This document shows, piece by piece, positions 1 through 8,000 of a DNA stretch of 64,000 bases. Made by a program: the position numbers and the translations under genes. Within the stretch, counting starts at the first letter, position 1. Each line of letters begins with the position of its first letter. The notes beneath the pieces were generated by a model that did not search any database, was not told the DNA's origin, and saw only the letters and a program-made list of their open reading frames with translations. Origin of the DNA: Patescibacteria group bacterium (lineage in GTDB: Bacteria > Patescibacteriota > Patescibacteriia > Patescibacteriales > Patescibacteriaceae); NCBI GenBank assembly GCA_030583705.1, contig CP129471.1:114506-178505 (forward strand). The letters run 5' to 3'.

Positions 1-1
1 T

Positions 2-52
2 TCTTCTTTGCAATTAAGAGTTATTGATCTTAAAAGAGGTAAAGAGGATTAA
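2..52 (+). CDS. C-terminal tail of an upstream gene (partial)
   Basis: One frame stays open from the window edge to a TAA and reads SSLQLRVIDLKRGKED. It ends 21 bases before the RNase H start, on the same strand, which fits the end of a preceding operon gene. Sixteen residues are too few to identify the protein. It could also be chance. Confidence 0.35.
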   Translation, partial: SSLQLRVIDLKRGKED

Positions 53-73
53 GAAGATAAATAGTAATAATTT

Positions 74-478
74 ATGAAAAAACTAATCATTCATTCGGAC
101 GGCGGTAGTCGTAATAATCCGGGGCAGGCGGCTATTGGGGTGGTGGTAGCTAACGAACAAGGTGAGGTAATTACCACTATATCTCGTTCTTTGGGAATCG
201 CCACTAATAATCAGGCGGAATATGCGGCCGTTATTGCCGGATTGGAAAAAGCTAAAGAACTTAAAGCCCAAGAAGTAGAATGTTTTTTAGATAGTGAATT
301 GGTGGTTAAGCAACTTAAGGGAGAGTATAAAGTTAAAAACAAAGACTTAGCACCTTTTTTTCTTAAAGCTTATAACCTAAGCGTTAAACTTAAAAAAGTA
401 ACTTTCCGACATATAAGAAGAGAAGAGAATCAAGAAGCAGACAGATTAGTTAATGAGGCGTTGGATAATCTTGAGTAA
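74..478 (+). CDS. rnhA: Ribonuclease HI-like protein
   Basis: This 134-aa protein is a compact RNase H fold enzyme expected to cut the RNA strand of RNA-DNA hybrids in the cytoplasm (removal of primers and R-loops). The four acidic catalytic positions are visible in the expected order: D9 in HSDGGSRNNPG, E49 in TNNQAEY, D73 in FLDSELVV, and D123 in EENQEADRLVNEAL. It is shorter than E. coli RNase HI (155 aa) and lacks the basic protrusion, as in the RNase HI-like family of Gram-positives and archaea. The ATG at 74 is the first plausible start and lies just after the end of an upstream gene. The family assignment is firm; whether it acts on plain RNA-DNA hybrids or chimeric junctions cannot be told. 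Confidence 0.9.
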   Translation: MKKLIIHSDGGSRNNPGQAAIGVVVANEQGEVITTISRSLGIATNNQAEYAAVIAGLEKAKELKAQEVECFLDSELVVKQLKGEYKVKNKDLAPFFLKAYNLSVKLKKVTFRHIRREENQEADRLVNEALDNLE

Positions 479-482
479 TTTA

Positions 483-507
483 TTTAAATATTTTAAAAAT
501 ATTTAAA
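483..507. repeat. AT-only inverted repeat after rnhA
   Basis: A 12-base arm made only of A and T is followed, after one base, by its exact reverse complement. There is no GC core, so it is a poor terminator. It sits in an 80-base AT-rich gap before the pilin gene and may be a bent or easily melted promoter region. Confidence 0.4.
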
Positions 508-559
508 ATATGATATAGTATATAATATAATATTTTAAATCATTATTTATATATGGTAT

Positions 560-1813
560 ATGTTTATTTTTAAAATAAAAAAAGGTTTTACTATTATTGA
601 AATTCTTGTTACTATTGCCATAATTGGAGTACTCTCTACTATGGTTATTTTAGCTCTTAACAACGCCAGAGTTACTTCAAGGGATGCTAAAAAGGTAAGT
701 GATCTTAGTCAAATTTCTAAGGCTCTTGATTTATATTATGCTAACAATAATTCTTATCCAACTACGTTAACTCCTGGCGAACCGCTTGTTGATCCTGAGG
801 GTATTGTTTATATGGAGTCTATTCCTTCTAATACCAAGGCCGATGGTGATTGTGAGGAGGGTGATTACGTTTATAATGTACCAACTGGACAAAATAATCC
901 TCGTGTTTATGTTTTAACAACTTGTCTTGGTTCGTCTTCAGGGCCATATAATGCTGGTTTAACTCCTCGTTATGCTGCTGGGATTTTTGAATGTGAAGAT
1001 ATTATTTATGATACCAACGGAGCTCCTTACAGTACCATTGTTAATGAAAATGCTTGTGAGGTTTTTATTCCTCCTTCTCTTTTGGATAATTTAGTGGTTT
1101 CTGGCTCACCCTTTAATTATTCTTTTTCGTCAAATACCTATACCTATAATGAAGTTAATGTACTTAATGGAGTTTCCTCTGTAGCAGTTACTCCAACCGG
1201 AGTTGGTTCAATTACCGTAGATGGTTCTCCGGTTAATTCAGGTAGTCCTTCTTCATCTATCGCTCTTACCCCTTGGATCGTAAGGCCAATAGAGGTAACT
1301 GTAGCTGAAGATGGAAAAGTTCCTACTACTTATACCGTTAATCTTACAAGAAGAGGTACTATTGGCAGTAGTCATGGTGGTGGTTACGTGGCTTACATAG
1401 ACGGTTCTGGTATACATGGTTTTATTGTTAGCACTGTTGATATTAGTACTACCGCTCCATGGGGTTGTGAAGGAACAAACATTCCTGGAGCAGATGGACA
1501 AGCTATAGGTACAGGTTATCAAAACACTTTGGATATTATGGCCGGTTGTCCAACTGCCGGTATTGCCGCCAGGGTGGCTAGAAACTATACTGGTGGCGGT
1601 TTTAATGATTGGTATCTTCCTTCAAGGAACGAGATTCAGCAAATAAGGAATGTTTCTGGATCTATTCCAGGTTGGGTTAATACGGGATGGATTTGGTCTT
1701 CTTCAGAGGCTAGTGCCACCCAGGGTTGGGAAATGGCTCTTTATGATGCCCAATGGCATGCTTATGCCAAGGGTGCAACCTTTATGAAAGTTAGGGCTAT
1801 TAGAAATTTCTAG
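560..1813 (+). CDS. Type IV pilin-like protein with cadherin-like and DUF1566 lectin-like domains
   Basis: The 417-aa protein begins with a class III prepilin signal: a short basic leader ending in KKG, then FTIIEILVTIAIIGVLSTM, the cleavage site and N-terminal helix that PilD would process. Residues about 30-140 are the pilin head with a conserved SRDAKKVSDL...ALDLYYANNNSYP segment. Residues about 175-265 form a cadherin-like beta-sandwich (LDNLVVSGSPF...YTVNLTR). Residues about 275-417 are a DUF1566/Lcl C-terminal domain of C-type-lectin fold (GGYVAYIDGSGIHGF, DWYLPSRNEIQQI, WSSSEASATQGWEMALYD). The last two domains match the C-terminus of the 1638-aa protein at 5095-10011. It is probably a minor, tip-located pilin with a binding head, assembled by the pilus machinery at 52-64 kb. 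The ligand is unknown. Confidence 0.85.
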   Translation: MFIFKIKKGFTIIEILVTIAIIGVLSTMVILALNNARVTSRDAKKVSDLSQISKALDLYYANNNSYPTTLTPGEPLVDPEGIVYMESIPSNTKADGDCEEGDYVYNVPTGQNNPRVYVLTTCLGSSSGPYNAGLTPRYAAGIFECEDIIYDTNGAPYSTIVNENACEVFIPPSLLDNLVVSGSPFNYSFSSNTYTYNEVNVLNGVSSVAVTPTGVGSITVDGSPVNSGSPSSSIALTPWIVRPIEVTVAEDGKVPTTYTVNLTRRGTIGSSHGGGYVAYIDGSGIHGFIVSTVDISTTAPWGCEGTNIPGADGQAIGTGYQNTLDIMAGCPTAGIAARVARNYTGGGFNDWYLPSRNEIQQIRNVSGSIPGWVNTGWIWSSSEASATQGWEMALYDAQWHAYAKGATFMKVRAIRNF

Positions 1814-1851
1814 TTTTTATAGTTCTTGCCTGTTATAAAAAAAAGATATGT

Positions 1852-4800
1852 ATGGTTTTTCTTTCTAAGAAATTTATAATTTTACAGACATTTTTATTCT
1901 TATTGATAACTTTCTTTTTTATTTTTTCAGTCAAGGAGAATAATAATTTTTTTTATAAAGCTCAAGCTTTCTCAGAAAACAATAAAGATATTTTGTACGA
2001 AGAGGAAACTGAAGAAGAAGCCTTGTATGAAGAAGAAATTTTATACGAAGAAGAGATTAATAATACTAATGACAATGATAACACTATAGAGAATCAACTT
2101 AACCCAGAAGATAATCCAGAAGATCTTGACGAAGATAATAGTAGTCAAGAATCTTTTTTTACCTCCTTCTTCACCCCCAGAGAAAAGAAATCTAAAACAA
2201 ACGATGGATTAACTATCCCAGAATATACCCTAACCAGCTCTCATGAAATAAGTATAAGTCTCACCACAGACGGTGTGGTTAATTTTGGTAATATGGATCT
2301 TGATGATACCCTTGATTCTACCCCCTCAGGACTTAATAAGATTCAGACAGTTAGTGTGGATCAAGGTACAGTAGAGCTAGATATTAGGAGTACGCATTTT
2401 ACTTCTCTTGATCCTAATACTTGGTCCTTATCTAACACTAATGGAGAAGATCAGGTTAAATGGGACTTTTCAACTAACGGCTCCAGTTGGACAACTTTTG
2501 CTGTAGCAGATACTTTATATAATCTAGCTACCAACGTTACTGCTCCTGGCACCAAAAACATTTTCTTTAGATTAACAACCCCTTCTGCTACCAATAGCCT
2601 AAGCTCTCATGAAGCCCAAGTAACCATTGTGGCCAGTGAATATAACTTTATCTGTGGAACTTCTAATATTTACGACCAAGAAGATAATGAGTATGGTACA
2701 GTGGATATTAATGGGCAGTGTTGGATGAAAGAAAATTTAGCCTACCTACCATCGGTTAGCCCATCTAACCAGGGAAGTGAGTCAGATCCACATTATTATG
2801 TTTACGATTACCAAGGAACAGATGTTCAAGCGGCAAAAAACACTGCTAATTACACTACTCATGGTGTTCTCTATAACTGGCCAGCTGCCATGACCGCTTG
2901 TCCTACTGGTTGGAGACTTCCTTCTGAAGAAGAATTTAATGCACTGGAGCAACATACTATAGCTACTATTAACAGCCAAGAAGCTCAATATAGTTGTAAT
3001 AACTCACAAATCGGTTGGCAAAGATGTGCGGATAGTCTTAACGGAGATCAGGGTGGAGCTAAGGGTGTTGGTAAGTCTCTTAAGAAAGTTGGACAAGGCT
3101 CAGGTATTGGAGCTGGTGATGATCTTGTAGGTTTTTCAGCTATGTTATCCGGTTATCGCACAGGCAGTACTTTTAGTGGTCTCTCTGGTTATGCTTTTTT
3201 CTGGTTAACCCCGCAGTCTGGTCCCACCACTGCTTGGTTTAGGCACCTGAACACTACCTTTTCCACGGTTTATCGCGATGCGTTTAATAAGACCCTTGGT
3301 TATAGCGTACGCTGTATTAAAGAACCAGAAACCTATACTTTAACTTATTTGGCCGGAAATAACGGTTCTATTACCGGAGAAACTTCACAAACAGTAGTTC
3401 ATGGTTTAAATGGTACAGCAGTAACGGCCGTTCCTGATGAAGGCTATTCATTTGTTCAATGGAGTGATGCAGTACAAACAGCTGAAAGAACAGATACTAA
3501 TGTTACTCAAGATATTACCGTAACGGCCGAGTTTGAGGAAACCCCTTTCATCTGTGGAACAGATACTGTTGTTGATTTTAGCGGTAATTCTTATAACACT
3601 GTCCAAGTAGGTGCTCAATGTTGGATGGCTTCTCACCTAAACACCAAAATAAAACCAGATGGTACTTGTATTAATGGTGGAGGTAATCCTCCTTGTCCTA
3701 ATGCCTCTTCTAATGATAATAGCCTAGGCAGATCTTGTTATAATAACTCAGAGAGTAATTGTAATACCTATGGCTCTTTATATACTTGGGACGCAGCCAT
3801 GAATGGCTCTACTATTCCAGGAGCCCAAGGTATTTGTCCGGTTGGTTGGCATGTACCATTGGATGAAGAACAACATGTTCTTGAATGGTACCTTAAAGAC
3901 GGTGGGCAAACTTGTGATCCAAATCGTCATGCCATATATGATTGTAATACGGCTGGCACGAAACTTAAATCCGGAGGTTCCTCTGGTTTTAATAGTCTTT
4001 TGTCGGGGTTTAGAAATACTAGCAATTCTTTTTCTGCACTTAATACCTTTGGATATCTTTGGTCTTCTTCAGAGAATAGTACTAACGCAAAAACCCGTAT
4101 TCTGACTTCCACTGAGAGTGGAGTTTCTCGTCACATATCTGCTAGTAAGTTAAATGCCCTACCTTTAAGGTGTATTAAAAATCATAGCACGCACACCTTA
4201 ACCTATTCAGCCGGAGTTAATGGAAGTATTGTGGGAGAGACATCTCAGACAGTTTATAACGGTGGTTACGCTTCGCAGGTTATTGCTTTTGCCAATGAAG
4301 GATATTCATTTGTTCAATGGAGTGATGGTTTAACTATGAACCCAAGAATTGATACTAATATTACTCAAAATATTAACGTAACTGCTATTTTTGGAGCGGA
4401 GTCTTTTACCTGTGGAACAGATACTGTCCTTGATTTTAGCGGTAATTCTTATAACACTGTCCAAGTAGGTGCTCAATGTTGGATGGCTTCTCACCTAAAC
4501 ACCAAAATAAAACCAGATGGTACTTGTATTAACGGTGGAGGTAATCCTCCTTGTCCTAATGCCTCTTCTAATGATAACAGCCTAGGTAGATCTTGTTACG
4601 ATAACTCAGAGAGTAATTGCAATATTCATGGTTCTTTATATACCTGGGCGGCAGCCATGAATGGCTCTACTATTCCAGGAGCCCAAGGTATTTGTCCGGT
4701 TGGTTGGCATGTACCATTGGATGAAGAACAACATGTTCTTGAATGGTACCTTAAAGACGGAGGGCAGACTTGTGATCCAAATCGTAGCGGATATGATTGT

Positions 4801-5043
4801 AATACGGCTGGTACCAAGCTTAAAGTTGGAGGCTCTTCTGGTTTTAATAGTCTTTTGTCGGGGTTTAGAAATAGTAGTAATTCTTTTTCTCAGCTTAGCA
4901 CATTTGGCTATCTTTGGTCTTCTTCGGAAAGTAGTGGCGCTAACGCAATAGTTCGTTATTTAAATTCTTCTAGTAGCCAGGTTTATCGCCACACAGCCGT
5001 TAATAAGTTATTTTCCTTCTCTTTAAGATGTATTAAAAATTAA
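1852..5043 (+). CDS. Giant secreted adhesin-like protein with three FISUMP domains
   Basis: The 1063-aa product has an N-terminal hydrophobic export segment (about residues 7-27), then an acidic low-complexity linker with repeated LYEEE units. Residues about 105-264 are a beta-rich domain shared with the proteins at 5095 and 10161. Three FISUMP domains (Fibrobacter succinogenes major paralogous domain, lectin-like) follow at about 266-491, 566-777 and 852-1063. Each contains CGT...VYD-type starts, GQCWM or AQCWM, a GWH/RLP core, WSSSE and a terminal RC(I/V)K. They are separated by InlB-type beta repeats at about 495-563 and 781-848 (YTLTYLAGNNGSITGE...WSDAVQTAER). No sortase motif or C-terminal anchor is visible. 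It is likely an extracellular adhesin. FISUMP 2 and 3 are nearly identical except near their ends. Confidence 0.82.
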   Translation: MVFLSKKFIILQTFLFLLITFFFIFSVKENNNFFYKAQAFSENNKDILYEEETEEEALYEEEILYEEEINNTNDNDNTIENQLNPEDNPEDLDEDNSSQESFFTSFFTPREKKSKTNDGLTIPEYTLTSSHEISISLTTDGVVNFGNMDLDDTLDSTPSGLNKIQTVSVDQGTVELDIRSTHFTSLDPNTWSLSNTNGEDQVKWDFSTNGSSWTTFAVADTLYNLATNVTAPGTKNIFFRLTTPSATNSLSSHEAQVTIVASEYNFICGTSNIYDQEDNEYGTVDINGQCWMKENLAYLPSVSPSNQGSESDPHYYVYDYQGTDVQAAKNTANYTTHGVLYNWPAAMTACPTGWRLPSEEEFNALEQHTIATINSQEAQYSCNNSQIGWQRCADSLNGDQGGAKGVGKSLKKVGQGSGIGAGDDLVGFSAMLSGYRTGSTFSGLSGYAFFWLTPQSGPTTAWFRHLNTTFSTVYRDAFNKTLGYSVRCIKEPETYTLTYLAGNNGSITGETSQTVVHGLNGTAVTAVPDEGYSFVQWSDAVQTAERTDTNVTQDITVTAEFEETPFICGTDTVVDFSGNSYNTVQVGAQCWMASHLNTKIKPDGTCINGGGNPPCPNASSNDNSLGRSCYNNSESNCNTYGSLYTWDAAMNGSTIPGAQGICPVGWHVPLDEEQHVLEWYLKDGGQTCDPNRHAIYDCNTAGTKLKSGGSSGFNSLLSGFRNTSNSFSALNTFGYLWSSSENSTNAKTRILTSTESGVSRHISASKLNALPLRCIKNHSTHTLTYSAGVNGSIVGETSQTVYNGGYASQVIAFANEGYSFVQWSDGLTMNPRIDTNITQNINVTAIFGAESFTCGTDTVLDFSGNSYNTVQVGAQCWMASHLNTKIKPDGTCINGGGNPPCPNASSNDNSLGRSCYDNSESNCNIHGSLYTWAAAMNGSTIPGAQGICPVGWHVPLDEEQHVLEWYLKDGGQTCDPNRSGYDCNTAGTKLKVGGSSGFNSLLSGFRNSSNSFSQLSTFGYLWSSSESSGANAIVRYLNSSSSQVYRHTAVNKLFSFSLRCIKN
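2163..2727. repeat. 565-bp module shared with the next giant gene, copy 1
   Basis: This segment encodes the linker, the shared beta domain and the beginning of the first FISUMP domain. It is almost the same DNA as 5895-6459, with a constant offset of 3732 and only scattered substitutions. The identity stops at the codons for the GQCWM motif, after which the two genes carry different FISUMP types. This shows a recent duplication or gene conversion. Confidence 0.85.
3548..4085. repeat. Internal duplication of FISUMP domain, copy 1
   Basis: The DNA of FISUMP domain 2 is nearly identical to that of domain 3 (4407-4935) from the first residues up to the WSSSE codons, apart from one small indel near DPNR. 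After WSSSE the two copies diverge sharply for about 100 bases, then converge again at the final RCIKN codons. Confidence 0.8.
4407..4935. repeat. Internal duplication of FISUMP domain, copy 2
   Basis: This is the partner of 3548-4085. Near-identity ends at the WSSSE codons, so the tail of the lectin-like domain is the only part that differs strongly. Confidence 0.8.
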
Positions 5044-5094
5044 ACTGCTTATTAAGTATAGTAAATTTATCCATAAAATGTTATTATAGTAAAC

Positions 5095-8000
5095 ATGAGT
5101 TTATTCTTGCGTAAAAAATCAAGAGTTTTTTTGCTTATCGCCTTTTTATTAATAGGGGTTGCTTTTAGTTTCCCTTCTATTTTTAGCGATTTTATTCTAA
5201 AAGCTCAGGAAGCAGAGGATCTTTGTGATACTGAAAGGGGTTGGGTTAAGCAGGGAGAATATTGCCAGCTTATTTTAACAGCCAATCCAGGTTATAATCA
5301 TTTATTTTTATTACCTGATGATTGGAATAATAATGATAATACTATAGAGGTTATTGGTGGAGGTGGTAGCGGAGCGGTTTCTTCTGGCGAGTTGGAGGAA
5401 TTTCCAACAGGCGGTTTGGCTGGGGAGTATAAAGTTATTTCCAATTTCTCTAATCCAGGTACTTCTCTTGTTTATCGTTTAGGTCTTGGTGGTAGTTCAA
5501 GGTCAAAAACTTCTGGTGTTTGGACTGGTCAACAAGGCGGTGATACTTTTTTTAACAGAGTAGAGGGGGATAGTAATACCTGTGAAGATAATTCATCTGT
5601 ATGCGCTCAAGGCGGAGAAGCCGGATACCTATCCGATAGTCTTTTAAATATGGACGGAGAATCTGTTGTCGCTCAAAATTGGGAAGATCAAGGTTTAGGT
5701 GGTAGTGGTATAAGCGATGAGTTGGATGGATCCTTAACGGCGGATAACGGAGGGCTTTATGGCGGAGGAGGGGGAGCTTGTTATAACTCTTCTCTTAGCG
5801 AAGAAGCTAAATGTTTTAGTGGAGCCGGCGCACAAGGAGTTATAGTAATAACCTATCTTCCTCAAGAGACTAGCGAAGAATCTTCTTCACGCAACTCCTT
5901 CTTCACCCCCAGAGAAAAGAAATCTAAAACAAACGATGGATTAACTATCCCAGAATATACCCTAACCAGCTCTCATGAAATAAGTATAAGTCTCACCACA
6001 GACGGTGTGGTTAATTTTGGTAATATGGATCTTGATGATACCCTTGATTCTACCCCCTCAGGACTTAATAAGATTCAGACAGTTAGTGTGGACCAAGGTA
6101 CAGTAGAGTTGGATATCAGTAGTACGAATTTTACTTCTCTTGATCCTAATACGTGGTCTTTATCCACTACTAATGGAGAAGATCAGGTTAAATGGGACTT
6201 TTCAACTAACGGCTCCAGTTGGACAACTTTTGCCGTAGCAAATACTTTATATAATCTAGCTACCAACGTTACTGCTCCTGGAACCAAAAACATTTTCTTT
6301 AGATTAACAACCCCTTCTACTACTAATGACCTAGGCTCTTATGAAGCCCAAGTAACCATTGTGGCCAGTGAATATAACTTTATCTGTGGAACTTCTAATA
6401 TTTATGACCAAGAAGATAATGAATACGGTACAGTGGATATTAATGGGCAGTGTTGGATGGCTTCTCACCTAAATACTAAGATAAAACCAGATGGTACCTG
6501 TATTAACGGTGGAGGTAACCCTCCTTGCCCTAATGCTTCCTCTGGTGATGATGGACTAGGTAGGTCTTGTTATAATAACTCAGAGAGTAATTGTAGTAGT
6601 CAAGGTTCTTTATATACTTGGGCAGCAGCGATGAATGGTATTCAGGAAGAAGGCGCTCAAGGTATTTGTCCGGTTGGTTGGCATGTGCCAACTGATGCAG
6701 AATGGCACAGTTTGGAACTTCATTTAACCGATAATGAGGAGACTTGTGATCCTAATAGAAATTTTTCCGAAAGTTGTCAAGGAGCTGGTACTAAACTTAA
6801 ACCAGGAGGTTCTTCTAATTTTGAGTTTACTATGGCTGGACGAAGATTGGAAAATAATTCTTTCTCTGATCAGAATTGGCTAGGGTATGGTTGGAGCTCA
6901 ACCGGCAGTAATCAGTGGTTTACTTCTCTGCGGACTCGTACGGTCCATAACAGCCTTAGTACTGTTGGTAGAGCACAATATTCACCAGATTTTGGCTTTA
7001 GTTTACGTTGTATTAAAGACCTCCCCACTTATACTTTAACCTATTCTGCTGGAGATAACGGTTCTATTACTGGAGAAGCTTCACAAACAGTAGTTCAGGG
7101 GTCTGATGGTACAGCGGTAACGGCCGTCCCTGACGTAGGTTATGTTTTTTCTCAGTGGAGCGATGCAGTGCAAACCGCTGAAAGAACAGATACTAATGTT
7201 ACTCAAGATATTACCGTAACAGCTATTTTTGAGGTAGCACCTTTTGTTTGCGGAACTTCAAATGTTTATGACTATGAGGGTAATGCTTATACTACTGTTG
7301 AGCTTGGTTATCGTTGTTGGATGAAAGAGAACCTAAACACCAAGGTTAAACCAAATGGTACTTGTATTAACGGTGGAGGAGCTCCTCCTTGTCCTACTGC
7401 TTCAGCTTCAGACAACGGCCTTGGAAGATCATGTTATTCCAACGACGAAGCAAACTGTACTACTGACGGTTCTCTCTACACTTGGGCTGGAGCTATGGAT
7501 GGTTCTACCACCCCAGGAGCCCAAGGTATCTGTCCCACGGGTTGGCATATCCCAACAGATAATGAATTTAAAGCCATGGAAATGGGCATTGGTATGAGTC
7601 AAGGACAAGTGGATGCTACCGATTGGCGAGGTACAGACGAAGGTAGAAAACTTAAATCACAACGTACAGTTAATGGTAGCCCTCCTCCAGGTATTCCCAC
7701 TAATGACCACCCTCGTTGGAACTATCACACCAACTTTGGTACCGACACCTCCGGTTTTTCCGCTCTACCTGCCGGCTTCAGGAATACGGCTGGCTCGTCA
7801 TTTAATGAGCGTTCCGCGGATGCATATTTTTGGTCTTCTTCTCCTTCTGGGGGTTCGACCTGGGGTCGTGCCTTGGTTTTTTCTGAGGCGAGGGTTTACC
7901 GCGTTGTTTATTTACAGGCTAATAGTTTTTCATTGCGCTGTGTTAAAGATCCCGAAACCTACAACCTTGAATACTCAGCCGGAGCAAATGGTTCAATTAG

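Noticed and set aside
483-507. Rho-independent terminator of rnhA
   Set aside because: The inverted repeat has no G or C and only one base as a loop, so it would not make a stable RNA hairpin.
3803-4105. Overlapping frames inside FISUMP coding regions (for example 3803-4105 and 4661-4951)
   Set aside because: They are alternative-frame echoes of the duplicated FISUMP sequence and resemble each other only for that reason.
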